Below, piece by piece: positions 9,317 to 17,438 of a DNA stretch of 64,000 nucleotides. Both the position numbers and the translations under genes were made by a program. A model generated the notes under the pieces. That model was not told the DNA's origin. It worked only from the letters and a program-made list of their open reading frames with translations, and did not search any database. The stretch is taken from contig NC_013595.1 in the NCBI RefSeq assembly GCF_000024865.1, positions 8,494,001 to 8,558,000 on the forward strand, given 5' to 3'. Numbering within the stretch: position 1 is the first letter of the stretch; each line of letters starts with the position of its first letter. Source of the stretch: Streptosporangium roseum DSM 43021 (GTDB lineage: Bacteria > Actinomycetota > Actinomycetes > Streptosporangiales > Streptosporangiaceae).

Positions 9317-9359
9317 AATATTTTGTATGCAGAATTCATAGTGCAGTATTTTGCATCAC
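9317..9359. promoter_or_regulatory. candidate GntR operator: direct repeats in the divergent GH42/GntR intergenic region
   Basis: This A/T-rich stretch stands out from its GC-rich surroundings. Two similar 15-mers, AATATTTTGTATGCA (9317-9331) and AGTATTTTGCATCAC (9345-9359), are 28 bp apart, with TGCA cores between them. Their place between the divergent regulator and operon makes them the likely autoregulatory and operon operators. No experimental consensus is available here. Confidence 0.4.
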
Positions 9360-9402
9360 GTCAAGTGGGTACGCTTGGCACAAGATCAATCCAAGGAGTG
9401 CC

Positions 9403-10041
9403 ATGCCGATCGAGCGGCGCCCTCTCCGCGAGCAGATCCGCGAGGAGCTCATGCTCCGGCTCGACCGGGGAGACTTCGCGGCGGGGACCGACATCAACGA
9501 GGCCGCCCTCGCCGGGGAGCTCGGCGTCAGCCGCACCCCGCTGCGCGAGGCACTGATCACGCTCGCGGGTGAGGGCGTGCTGGAGAGCAACCAGGGCAGA
9601 GGGTTCCGGTTCGCGCCGGTCAGCCGTAAGGAGTTCCGGGAGCTGTGCGCCATCGTGGCGGCACTGGAGGCGCTCGCCCTGGAGAGCTCGGACCCGGCCT
9701 ACCTGAAGAAGATCGCCCCGGAGCTGCTCGGGCTCGCCCAGGACTTCTCCGACAACATCGCCGAGCGGCAGGACATCGAAAGCCACGACGACGAGTGGCA
9801 CGACCTGCTGCTCAGCGGGTGCGGCAACGAGCGGCTGCTCGATCTGATCACCAGTGTCAAGGCGGGCATGCGCCGCTACGCCCACCTGATGACCGGGGAG
9901 AGCACCCCGATGGAACGCGCCGCCGAGGAGCACTGCCGGGTGGCCGAGCGCCTGATCGACGGCGACCTGGAGGGCGCGGCGGCGGCCCTGAGGGACAACT
10001 GGGTCAACGGCATGGAGCGGATGATGTCCCGCATCCCCTGA
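9403..10041 (+). CDS. GntR family transcriptional regulator (FadR/FCD subfamily)
   Basis: 212 residues. An N-terminal winged helix (residues 5-70) includes the conserved VSRTPLREAL recognition helix and the LESNQGRGFRFAP wing. An all-helical FCD effector domain follows, with metal-ligand-type residues (DEWHDLLL near 128 and an HC near 175). AAGGAG lies just before the ATG. It is divergent from the GH42-gcvP-ABC operon and almost certainly controls it, probably as a repressor released by a sugar or sugar-acid metabolite. Confidence 0.9.
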   Translation: MPIERRPLREQIREELMLRLDRGDFAAGTDINEAALAGELGVSRTPLREALITLAGEGVLESNQGRGFRFAPVSRKEFRELCAIVAALEALALESSDPAYLKKIAPELLGLAQDFSDNIAERQDIESHDDEWHDLLLSGCGNERLLDLITSVKAGMRRYAHLMTGESTPMERAAEEHCRVAERLIDGDLEGAAAALRDNWVNGMERMMSRIP

Positions 10042-10159
10042 CCCACGCCTCCGGGAGGGGGGATCGGGGGTGGGGCGCCACGGCGCCCGGTGTCGTCACG
10101 GCGGCCCCGGCGCCCGTCCACCGGCCAGTTGCCCGCGTCACCGTGCCGGCCGGATACGG

Positions 10160-10729
10160 CTAACGCTCGGCGAGGGTGACGCAGGCGACACGGGGACCGG
10201 CGGTGCCCGCGTCGGCCCCGGTCTTGGTGGTCGGCTTCGCGTGGATCACCAGGGAGCGGGGCAGCCGGGTGGGGACGAACGCCCAGTCCTGCTTGGCGGT
10301 GGCGGTGGCCGCCCCCCGGGCGTCGGTGGTGAAGTCCAGCCACACCTCGTTGTCGGCGCTCGCGTGGCTGTGGGCGTGCTGGTAGTGCGGGCCCGCGTCT
10401 TCGGGCTTGGCTCCGCACGGGTTGACGTGCAGGTGCGCGCCATAGGTCCGTTCGGGCAGCAGGCCCCCGACCGTGAGCGTGGAGGTGGCCAGCACCGCCC
10501 CCGACTCGGCCGTGAGCCTGGCCGAGGCGCCGGGGGGTGCCAGCCTGACGTTGTAGGCGACGGCCGAGGCCTTCGGCGCCGGCGCGGCGAGCGTGCCGCC
10601 CCCGGAGAGCCGGACCCCGGCGGCGCCCGGGGCACCCGGGGTGGGCGCGGCCGGCTGGGGGACGGCCTCCGGCGCGCCACAGGCCACGCTCAGCAGACCG
10701 ACGGCGACGAGAGCCACGAGGACGCGCAT
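10160..10729 (-). CDS. Cu/Zn superoxide dismutase-family lipoprotein
   Basis: 189 residues. The signal sequence ends in a lipobox with Cys17 (LSVAC), then a Pro/Ala linker. Metal-ligand positions of the SodC fold are visible: His99 and His101 (AHLHVNPCG), His115 and His118 (GPHYQH) and His163 (VIHAK). Cys105 and Cys183 could form the conserved disulfide. The zinc-loop aspartate is probably in HASADNEVW. Surface-anchored SodC detoxifies extracellular superoxide. It appears monocistronic. Confidence 0.85.
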   Translation of the reverse strand: MRVLVALVAVGLLSVACGAPEAVPQPAAPTPGAPGAAGVRLSGGGTLAAPAPKASAVAYNVRLAPPGASARLTAESGAVLATSTLTVGGLLPERTYGAHLHVNPCGAKPEDAGPHYQHAHSHASADNEVWLDFTTDARGAATATAKQDWAFVPTRLPRSLVIHAKPTTKTGADAGTAGPRVACVTLAER

Positions 10730-10842
10730 CCGACATCTCCTTGAGGAGGAACGGCAGGACAGGCACCCACTCTAACGAGTAATCAACTGATCACATAGGG
10801 TATTGGCCGTTCCGGCCCCGCGTGTCCGCGCCCGCGCCCGCC

Positions 10843-11133
10843 TCAGGTGTGGGATGCGGCGATGGCGTCGATGCGGGCGGCGAGGGTGAAGTCCATCTCG
10901 GTCAGGCCGCCGGCGTCGTGGGTGGACAGGGCCAGGTGGAGGGTGCGCCAGCGGATGTCGATGTCGGGATGGTGGTTGAGCTTCTCGGCCTCGACGGCGA
11001 CCTCGTCGACGATGCGGATCGCCGTCGGGAAGTCGGGGGCCTTGATCGTCCGGCGGATCTCGTCGCCCTCGCGCCGCCACTCGGGCACGCCGGTCAGCCT
11101 CTGGTCCACCGCGGAGTCATCAAGCAGGTCCAT
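10843..11133 (-). CDS. 4a-hydroxytetrahydrobiopterin dehydratase (pterin carbinolamine dehydratase)
   Basis: 96 residues, the usual size. The family signature is complete: EKLNHHPDID (His54, His55, Pro56, Asp57), a Trp-containing strand, STHDAGGLTEMD (His72) and a C-terminal helix. The enzyme dehydrates the carbinolamine formed by aromatic amino acid hydroxylases and can also act in molybdopterin-type roles. The start overlaps the end of the upstream hypothetical gene by 14 bp, so the two are probably co-transcribed. No hydroxylase is nearby. Confidence 0.9.
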   Translation of the reverse strand: MDLLDDSAVDQRLTGVPEWRREGDEIRRTIKAPDFPTAIRIVDEVAVEAEKLNHHPDIDIRWRTLHLALSTHDAGGLTEMDFTLAARIDAIAASHT

Positions 11134-11722
11134 CGGTCCAGGACATCACGTCCCCGGCGAACACGCCAAGCCGGGGCAGCCTGCTCGCGCGCCGGGCCAT
11201 GGCCATGATGCCCCGCGCCATGGACGTGGCGTGGCCGCTGTGGTCGAGGACCCGCTCAAGCTCCGGGAGGAGGCCGGGCAGCCGGGCGAGGCTCCAGTCG
11301 TGCCACGCGGACAGGCGGGTGCCGCCGCTGTCGGGGTCCTCGGCACGGTAGGCGGCCAGCACCGGGCACTCGCCGTGGATCCGGCGGAGCCACGCCTCGA
11401 TGTCGGCGTTGAGGGCCGCGATCCGGGAGGGGGCGGCGTAGAGCCAGCCGTCCTCGCCGATCCGGTCGGGCTCGCCCGCGGCGGCGGGATAGGCGCGGAC
11501 CACCGCGCCGTGCAGGAACAGGCCGCTGGCCACCATGAGCTGGCGTCCCTCGCACCAGTCGACCGCTCCCCGCAGCGGGACCGGCACAGCGTCGGCGATG
11601 GCCGCGCGCTGGGAGCTCGTGGGCTCGCGGGCGAAGCGCACGTGGACTTCGGCCCACATGTAGTAGTTGGCCTCCCCCGCCCCGAAGAACGGGAAGGGGA
11701 AGGCCTGTTCGTGGTCTGCCAT
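11120..11722 (-). CDS. hypothetical protein (200 residues)
   Basis: I do not recognise this family. The protein is soluble, without signal peptide or membrane segments, and rich in Trp and Ala. It has an N-terminal FPFFGAGEANYYMWAEVHV strand segment and a central LYAAPSRIAALNADIEAWL helix. GC3-rich codon use in this frame, unlike the antisense frames, supports that it is real. It overlaps the dehydratase gene downstream and may be coupled to it. Confidence 0.7.
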   Translation of the reverse strand: MADHEQAFPFPFFGAGEANYYMWAEVHVRFAREPTSSQRAAIADAVPVPLRGAVDWCEGRQLMVASGLFLHGAVVRAYPAAAGEPDRIGEDGWLYAAPSRIAALNADIEAWLRRIHGECPVLAAYRAEDPDSGGTRLSAWHDWSLARLPGLLPELERVLDHSGHATSMARGIMAMARRASRLPRLGVFAGDVMSWTDGPA

Positions 11723-11806
11723 ACAGAGGTCTCCGAGGGGCGCAGGGGTCCGTTCCGACTAAGGACGACTCCCGAGGCCCCCCGGGGGATTACCGGCCGG
11801 GCACCT

Positions 11807-12712
11807 TTATTTGACGGCGCCGGAGGTGAGACCCGACTGGATCTGACGCTGGAAGATGATGTAGATGATCATGACGGGGATGATGGTCATGCTCAGCGCG
11901 GCGAACATGCCCGGCCAGTCGGCCTCGTAGCCGGCGTTGGTGGAGATGTTCGCGACACCCTGGGTGATCAGCCACTTGTCCTCGACGTTGCCGGACAGCA
12001 GCACGATCGGCAGGAGGTACTGGTTCCACTGGCCCAGGATGTTGAAGATCGTGATGCTGACCAGGCCGGGCTTGGCCATCGGCACCATGATCTGGAAGAA
12101 CGTCCTGGTATGGGAGCAGCCGTCCATCATCGCCGCCTCGGCCACCGAGGTCGGCAGCGTTTTGAAGAACGCCGACAGGAAGAAGACCGTGAAGGGGAGC
12201 GAGTAGGCGGTGTAGACCAGGATCACGCCGAGGTGGGTGTCGATCAGGCCGAGGTTCTTCACCACGAAGAACAGCGGGACCAGGGCGAGGAAGACCGGGA
12301 AGGTCATGCCCGAGACGAACAGGAAGTAGATCGCCCGGTTGCCGGGGAAGGTGTAGCGCGACAGCACGTAGGCGGCCATCGAGCCCAGCAGCATGGTCGC
12401 GGCCGTGCTGCACACCACCACGAAGACGGTGTTGATCATGTACTGGCCGATGTGGGCCTTCTCCCAGGCCCGGCCCCAGGCGTCCCATCCGAAGGAGGAC
12501 GGGAGCGTGATGGGGTCGCCGAAGATCTCGGTGTTGTTCTTGAAGGAGGCCAGGAAGGTCCACAGGATCGGGCCGATGATCAGGATCGCCCAGATCACCA
12601 GCGCGATGTGGGACATCGCCCCGAAGACGCCCAGCGGGTTCTTCCGCTTCCTGGGCCTGCCGTGGGAGGCGCCCGACCGGGAGGACGGCTTGTAACGCGT
12701 GTCCGTGGCCAT
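11807..12712 (-). CDS. ngcG: GlcNAc/chitobiose ABC transporter permease (NgcG-like)
   Basis: 301 residues, six predicted membrane segments after a basic cytoplasmic tail of about 30 residues. The EAA loop reads EAAMMDGCSHTRTF. The start ATG at 12712 overlaps the stop of the preceding permease (ATGA), so a longer open frame reading upstream is not used. It is the third gene of ngcE-ngcF-ngcG and no ATPase is encoded, consistent with the shared MsiK ATPase known for this transporter in Streptomyces. The gene name is by position and overall similarity to the NgcEFG set. Confidence 0.82.
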   Translation of the reverse strand: MATDTRYKPSSRSGASHGRPRKRKNPLGVFGAMSHIALVIWAILIIGPILWTFLASFKNNTEIFGDPITLPSSFGWDAWGRAWEKAHIGQYMINTVFVVVCSTAATMLLGSMAAYVLSRYTFPGNRAIYFLFVSGMTFPVFLALVPLFFVVKNLGLIDTHLGVILVYTAYSLPFTVFFLSAFFKTLPTSVAEAAMMDGCSHTRTFFQIMVPMAKPGLVSITIFNILGQWNQYLLPIVLLSGNVEDKWLITQGVANISTNAGYEADWPGMFAALSMTIIPVMIIYIIFQRQIQSGLTSGAVK

Positions 12713-13623
12713 CAGAACTCGATCCTCTCGCGCCGGGTCACGCGCAGAGTGAGTGCCGCGAACGTGATGGTCATGAAGAACAGCGCCACACCCATCGCCG
12801 ACGCGTAGCCGAACTTGGAGAAGTTGAACGCCGTACGCCAGATCTCCAGCGGCAGCACCGTCGTGGAGTTGTCGGGTCCGCCCCGGTCGACCGAGAGCAC
12901 CTGGACCAGGGCGAAGGCGTCGAAGGCGGCGATGCCCAGGTAGACCCAGGCGACCTGCATGGTGTCCCACAGCAGCGGGAGCGTGATCTTGAAGAAGAGG
13001 GTGTAGCGGCCCGCCCCGTCCAGGGCGGCGGCCTCGAACACGTCCTTCGGGATGGAGGACATGCCGGCCGAGAACAGGACCACGTAGAAGCCGACCGCCT
13101 GCCAGACCATCACACCGATGATCGCCAGCAGGGCGATGTTCGGATCGATGAGCCAGCCGACCGGGTCGATGCCGACCTTGCCCAGCAGGCCGTTGATGAC
13201 GCCGGTCTCGTCCGGACGGTAGATCGTCTGGAAGAGGACGCCGACGATGGCCACGGCCAGGACCTGGGGCAGGAAGAAGATCACCCGATAGACCTTCGAG
13301 CCCCAGATCCCGCTCATCTGACCGCCCTTCTGCCCGCCGCTCAGGTTGAGCAGGAAGGAGAAGAACAGGGCGATCACGATGGTGACCAGCGGCATGACAA
13401 GCAGCAGAACACCGTGGTGACGCACCGCGGCCCAGAAGACCTCGTCGTCCAGGAGCCGGGAGAAGTTCTCCAGGCCGATGAACTGAGGGTTTGCCGAGAC
13501 GCCCTTCCAGTTGGTCAGCGCGATGTAGAAAGCCTGGACGTACGGGCTGATCACGAAGACCACGTAGAGGAGCACCGGCGCGGCGAGGAAGCCGACGATG
13601 AACCGATACCTGCCATGCTGCAT
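12712..13623 (-). CDS. ngcF: GlcNAc/chitobiose ABC transporter permease (NgcF-like)
   Basis: 303 residues with a MalF-type topology: first helix around residues 10-32, and an EAA loop EAAALDGAGRY near residue 195. The ATG at 13623 is 6 bp after the ngcE stop, and its own stop overlaps ngcG. Together with NgcG it should form the transmembrane pore of a carbohydrate importer. Assignment to the N-acetylglucosamine/diacetylchitobiose class relies on the strong NgcE match of the adjacent binding protein. Confidence 0.83.
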   Translation of the reverse strand: MQHGRYRFIVGFLAAPVLLYVVFVISPYVQAFYIALTNWKGVSANPQFIGLENFSRLLDDEVFWAAVRHHGVLLLVMPLVTIVIALFFSFLLNLSGGQKGGQMSGIWGSKVYRVIFFLPQVLAVAIVGVLFQTIYRPDETGVINGLLGKVGIDPVGWLIDPNIALLAIIGVMVWQAVGFYVVLFSAGMSSIPKDVFEAAALDGAGRYTLFFKITLPLLWDTMQVAWVYLGIAAFDAFALVQVLSVDRGGPDNSTTVLPLEIWRTAFNFSKFGYASAMGVALFFMTITFAALTLRVTRRERIEF

Positions 13624-13629
13624 TGGTGC

Positions 13630-15087
13630 CTACACCGTCCGGTTCTGCTTGGTGATGGACGAGTCGGCCTTGGTCTTGTCGGCGGCCTTCTGCATCTTCT
13701 CGCAGAACTCGTCGGCGGAGATGCGGCCGAACATCAGCGCGTTGGTGTGCTTGCGCAGGTCGGTCTCAAGCTCCTTGTACCAGTTCTCGAAGTCGCTGCG
13801 GGTGACGATGTTCGAGCCGGCCGCGGTCTGCGCGGCGCTGAGGCTCGCGTTGCCGGGCGACAGGTCCAGGCCGTCGGCGGCACCGGTGACGACGGTGATG
13901 TTGCCGGACTTCTCGGTGAAGCCGCGGGCGCCCTCCTTGGAGAGCATGATGCGCAGGTACTCCAGGCCGCCCTTGGGGTTCTTGGACTTGGCGGGGACGA
14001 TGTAGGCCTCGCCGGCGGCGGCGCGGATGGCCTCGAACGGCAGCTTGTCGGCCGCGGTGACGCTCGGGGTGGGCGTCAGGGCGTACTTGAACTCCTTGGG
14101 CGTCTGGCTCTTCTGCTCGTTCTCCAGCCAGGAGCCGGTCGGGTAGAGGGCGATCTTGCCCTGGTTCTGCCGGGTCTGCACGTCGGTGTGGATCAGGCCC
14201 TCGAAGGACTTGTCCATGTACTTGCCGATCTCGGCCCAGGCGGCGGCGGACTGCTTGACCGAGTCGCGCTTCCAGACGCCGTCGACGAGGTTGTCGATGT
14301 CGATCAGGAGCTGGTTGCCCTCGATCTTCGCGGCGGAGATGAGGATCATCCAGTAGGCGTAGTAGGAGGCGTTCTTGCCCGCGTACGCGAAGGGGGTGAT
14401 CCCGGCGGCCTTGGCCTTCTCACAGAAGGCCTTGAACTCCTCGAAGGTCTTCGGCGGGGTCCAGCCGTTCTTCTCGAACAGGACCGAGTCGTACCAGAGG
14501 CCGTAGGCCGAGAAGACGTAGTTCATCAGGTACGGCTTGTTGTCGATGAGACCCGACTCGACGGTGCCCGGCGCGACCGTGTCGCGCACCTTCTTGGCGG
14601 GGTCGTCGATGGAGGGGGCGTCCCACAGCTCGGTGAGCTCCAGCAGCTGGCCCTCCTGCTGCAGCGCGCCGTTGTCCATCAGGTCGGTGCCCGAGTTGGC
14701 GATCATGTCCGGGACGTCGCCGCCGGCGAAGCGGGGCTGCAGGGTCTGCGCGATCTGCTGCGTGGCGACGTGCTTGACCGTGGCCTTGGGGAAGGCCTTC
14801 TTGTACAGCGGCTCGTGGACCTCGGTCGCGTAGCTGTCGCCGAGACCGCCCTTGAAGATGACGACTTCGAGCGGAGCGTCGGCGGCGACGCCGAACGGGT
14901 TGGCCGCGGAGACCGCGCCACCCGCGGACGGGGCCGCGGAGGTGGTCGCCGCGGGGCTGGAGCCGCCACCGGTGGCACAGGCGCTGAGGAGCCCGGCGCC
15001 GGGACCGGCCACCAGAGCGGTCAGGCCGATCCGGCGGAGCATCTGCCGCCGGGTGATATCTCCGGGCGTACCGACCGAATTGGACAT
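13630..15087 (-). CDS. ngcE: N-acetylglucosamine/diacetylchitobiose-binding lipoprotein NgcE
   Basis: 485 residues. A twin-arginine-like start (TRRQMLRRIG) leads into a hydrophobic stretch and lipobox Cys37 (LLSAC). The mature part matches what I remember of Streptomyces NgcE closely: NPFGVAADAPLEVVIFKGG, QTLQPRFAGGDVPDMI, DDPAKKVRDT, KLPFEAIRAAAGEAYIVPAKSKN. NgcE binds GlcNAc and chitobiose released from chitin. The upstream region carries a ROK-type palindrome and a dre site, matching regulation by amino-sugar status. Confidence 0.9.
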   Translation of the reverse strand: MSNSVGTPGDITRRQMLRRIGLTALVAGPGAGLLSACATGGGSSPAATTSAAPSAGGAVSAANPFGVAADAPLEVVIFKGGLGDSYATEVHEPLYKKAFPKATVKHVATQQIAQTLQPRFAGGDVPDMIANSGTDLMDNGALQQEGQLLELTELWDAPSIDDPAKKVRDTVAPGTVESGLIDNKPYLMNYVFSAYGLWYDSVLFEKNGWTPPKTFEEFKAFCEKAKAAGITPFAYAGKNASYYAYWMILISAAKIEGNQLLIDIDNLVDGVWKRDSVKQSAAAWAEIGKYMDKSFEGLIHTDVQTRQNQGKIALYPTGSWLENEQKSQTPKEFKYALTPTPSVTAADKLPFEAIRAAAGEAYIVPAKSKNPKGGLEYLRIMLSKEGARGFTEKSGNITVVTGAADGLDLSPGNASLSAAQTAAGSNIVTRSDFENWYKELETDLRKHTNALMFGRISADEFCEKMQKAADKTKADSSITKQNRTV

Positions 15088-15112
15088 GTAACCCTCCTGG
15101 ACGGGGGATCAA

Positions 15113-15129
15113 TTAGGAAAGTTTCCTAA
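15113..15129. promoter_or_regulatory. 17-bp palindrome, candidate ROK-family repressor operator of ngcE
   Basis: TTAGGAAAGTTTCCTAA is a perfect inverted repeat around a central G. It lies downstream of the likely -10 of ngcE and 26 bp before its start codon, a roadblock position. AGGAAA-n-TTTCCT sites are known targets of actinobacterial ROK-family sugar repressors; which ROK protein acts here is not shown. Confidence 0.65.
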
Positions 15130-15140
15130 ACGTTTGCCCG

Positions 15141-15170
15141 AAGGTACGTACCCCTGGAGTCCACCGTCAA
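15141..15170 (-). promoter_or_regulatory. likely ngcE promoter
   Basis: On the minus strand, TTGACG (15170-15165) and TACCTT (15146-15141) are separated by 18 bp. The dre palindrome lies just upstream of the -35 and the ROK-type palindrome just downstream of the -10, so both regulators could gate this promoter. Confidence 0.5.
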
Positions 15171-15181
15171 GAGGTCGCAGC

Positions 15182-15193
15182 CGGTCTAGACCG
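15182..15193. promoter_or_regulatory. dre-like site (DasR responsive element), ngcE side
   Basis: CGGTCTAGACCG is a perfect palindrome with the core GGTCTAGACC of the DasR-binding dre motif (TGGTCTAGACCA class). It lies about 12 bp upstream of the ngcE -35. DasR is the GlcNAc-6-phosphate-responsive GntR regulator of amino-sugar genes in Streptomyces. Confidence 0.7.
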
Positions 15194-15358
15194 AGCCGTA
15201 ATGTCCTCGCGACATTTCCGGTAGAAAGCAAACGTCAAAGGAGGACATTCCCCTGACAGATCGGCACACAGTACCCCATAACCCCAGCAAGACCATTGAC
15301 TCCGGGACTTGCGGGAGAGTAAGGGATGCACGCCTTCCGGCGGCCCATGAGCGGCAAC

Positions 15359-15370
15359 CGGTCTAGACCA
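15359..15370. promoter_or_regulatory. dre-like site, aldolase side
   Basis: CGGTCTAGACCA has the same GGTCTAGACC core as the first site, 177 bp away. It sits directly upstream of the likely promoter of the plus-strand class II aldolase gene, suggesting that this gene pair also belongs to the DasR regulon. Confidence 0.65.
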
Positions 15371-15382
15371 GATAATGATGGT

Positions 15383-15412
15383 TTGCCGCCCACCACCGCA
15401 AGCCCCTACTTT
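15383..15412 (+). promoter_or_regulatory. possible promoter for a leaderless class II aldolase transcript
   Basis: TTGCCG (15383-15388) and TACTTT (15407-15412) are 18 bp apart, and the ATG at 15420 follows only 7 bp later without a Shine-Dalgarno sequence. That geometry fits a leaderless mRNA, common in actinobacteria. Confidence 0.35.
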
Positions 15413-15419
15413 TGCTGAC

Positions 15420-16067
15420 ATGTTGCTGGCGGAGCAGCGTCGTCTGCTGTGTGAATACGGCCGCAGGGCCGCGGAGACCGGACTCGTGGTCGGCACTGCC
15501 GGAAACCTGAGCGCGCGCGCCGGCGATCTGATCGCGGTGACGCCCAGCGGGGTCTCCCTGGACCGGCTGGAACCCGAGGCCTGCCCGGTGATCGACGTCG
15601 AGGGCCACCTGGTCGAGGGAGAGCTGCAGCCGTCCTCCGAGACGCCCATGCACCTGGCGGTCTATACGACCACCGACGCGCGGGCCGTGGTGCACACCCA
15701 CTCCACCTTCGGCACCGTGGTCGCCACGACCATGACCGAGCTGCCGCCGATCCACTACAACACGCTGCTGCTCGGCGGGACCGTCAGGGTCGCCGACTAC
15801 GCCACCTTCGGCACCCCCGAGCTGGCCGCCAACGTCAGGGCCGCCCTGAAGGACAGGCGGGCCGCGCTGCTGGCCAACCACGGCGGGGTGACCGTCGGCG
15901 ACGACCTGCACAAGGCCTTCGAGGCGACCCGGCTGCTGGAATGGCTCTGCGAGGTCTACGTGCGGGCCAAGTCCGTCGGCGAGCCCCGGGTGCTCACCGA
16001 GGAACAGCTCTCCGCGGTGGTCCAGCGCGCCTTCTCCCCTCCCCGTTTCCCCCGTCGCGAGGACTGA
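15420..16067 (+). CDS. class II aldolase/adducin family protein
   Basis: 215 residues from the ATG at 15420; an in-frame ATG at 15375 would add 15 residues with no ribosome site either. The fold's features are visible: AGNLSAR near residue 37, SSETPMHLAVY (Glu near 77), the zinc ligands HTHS and a later His in LANHGGVTVG. Members split or epimerise sugar phosphates such as fuculose-1-phosphate or ribulose-5-phosphate. It lies behind a dre site and is coupled with the DUF4032 gene (5-bp gap). The exact substrate is unknown. Confidence 0.87.
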   Translation: MLLAEQRRLLCEYGRRAAETGLVVGTAGNLSARAGDLIAVTPSGVSLDRLEPEACPVIDVEGHLVEGELQPSSETPMHLAVYTTTDARAVVHTHSTFGTVVATTMTELPPIHYNTLLLGGTVRVADYATFGTPELAANVRAALKDRRAALLANHGGVTVGDDLHKAFEATRLLEWLCEVYVRAKSVGEPRVLTEEQLSAVVQRAFSPPRFPRRED

Positions 16068-16071
16068 TCCC

Positions 16072-17283
16072 ATGCCCCTCCAGCTCACCGGCGCCCCTGG
16101 CGACCCGGATCTGATCCGCCTCCCCTGGGACGTCCCGCTGGAGCAGTGGCCCGAACACCACCTGGTCTCGCTGCCACGCGGCATCTCCCGGCACGTGGTG
16201 CGCTTCGCCCGGCTCTCCGGCAGGGTCTACGCGATCAAGGAGATCAGCGAGTACTACGCCAAGCGGGAATACCGCCTGCTGTGGGACCTGAACCGGCTGG
16301 ACACCCCGTCGGTGGAGCCGGTGGCCGTGGTCACCGGGCGGACCGGCGCGGACGGGCAGCCGCTCGACTCCGCGCTGATCACCCAGCACCTGCAGTTCTC
16401 CCTGCCCTACCGGGCGGTCATGTCGGGCACGGTCCGGCCCGAGACGCTCAACCGGCTGCTCGACGCGCTGGCCGTACTGCTGGTCCGGCTGCACCTGACC
16501 GGTTTCTACTGGGGGGACTGCTCGCTGTCGAACGTGCTGTTCCGCCGGGACGCGGGCTCCTTCGCCGCCTACCTGGTCGACGCCGAGACCGGGGAGCTCC
16601 ACCCCATGATCAGCGAGGGCCAGCGGCTGTACGACATCGACGTCGCGCACACCAACATCTTCGGCGAGATGCTCGACCTGGAGGCGGGTGGCCTGCTCCA
16701 CTCCTCCATCGACCCCGAGCAGGTCGCCGACTCGGTCTGCGCGCGCTATCGCGGGCTCTGGAGCGAGCTCACCTCCGACGAGATCATCGACGAGGTGGAC
16801 TGGCACATGATCGACCAGCGGATCCGCCGGCTGAACACCCTCGGCTTCGACGTCGCCGAGATGATGGTCCGCCGCAAGGCCGGCACCGGCCGGCTGATCG
16901 TCCGCCCCAAGGTCGTGGACGCCGGCCACCACCAGCGCAGGCTCCTCAGGCTCACCGGTCTGGACGTGGAGGAGAACCAGGCCAGGCGGCTGCTGAACGA
17001 CCTCGACTCGTTCCGGGTGTCGTACGGCCTGCGCCACGAGGACGAGGCGATCGTGGCCCACCGGTGGCTGGCGGAGGTTTTCCACCCCACGGTGGAGACC
17101 GTCCCGCAGGAACTGCGGCACAAGCTGGAACCGGCCCAGCTCTTCCACGAGATGCTCGACCACCGCTGGTTCATGTCCGAGGCGGCCGGCAACGACGTCG
17201 GCCTCCCCGCCGCCGTGGATTCCTATGTGAAGAACGTTCTTGTCTTCAAGCCGGACGAGCAGGCGCTCATTACCGAGGACTGA
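16072..17283 (+). CDS. DUF4032 domain protein with kinase-like core
   Basis: 403 residues. The first half carries remnants of a small-molecule or protein kinase fold: VYAIKEIS (ATP lysine-like), then HLTGFYWGDCSLSNVLF resembling the catalytic loop and YLVDAETGE in the place of the metal-binding DFG. The C-terminal half (about 250-400) is the DUF4032 region, rich in RR and basic residues. It is soluble. It starts 5 bp after the aldolase stop and ends in an AT-rich gap. Function is unknown; sugar or antibiotic phosphotransfer is a guess from the fold. Confidence 0.8.
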   Translation: MPLQLTGAPGDPDLIRLPWDVPLEQWPEHHLVSLPRGISRHVVRFARLSGRVYAIKEISEYYAKREYRLLWDLNRLDTPSVEPVAVVTGRTGADGQPLDSALITQHLQFSLPYRAVMSGTVRPETLNRLLDALAVLLVRLHLTGFYWGDCSLSNVLFRRDAGSFAAYLVDAETGELHPMISEGQRLYDIDVAHTNIFGEMLDLEAGGLLHSSIDPEQVADSVCARYRGLWSELTSDEIIDEVDWHMIDQRIRRLNTLGFDVAEMMVRRKAGTGRLIVRPKVVDAGHHQRRLLRLTGLDVEENQARRLLNDLDSFRVSYGLRHEDEAIVAHRWLAEVFHPTVETVPQELRHKLEPAQLFHEMLDHRWFMSEAAGNDVGLPAAVDSYVKNVLVFKPDEQALITED

Positions 17284-17438
17284 CGGACGTTTTACTCCTC
17301 GGGTTATAGATCCTTATACCTGGTTATCTTTTCTTCTATCTCCCCGTGTATCACATGCAATCAGGACAGTTTGGGTTCCAGGTGATATCCCTACGCTGAC
17401 CGGGCGACGTCACGAAAGTCGTTGGCGAGGGAGAGCCC

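Noticed and set aside
11807..12970. Longer reading of ngcG upstream of 12712
   Set aside because: It would overlap most of the 5' part of the preceding permease gene in another frame. The ATGA overlap at 12712 gives a normal length.
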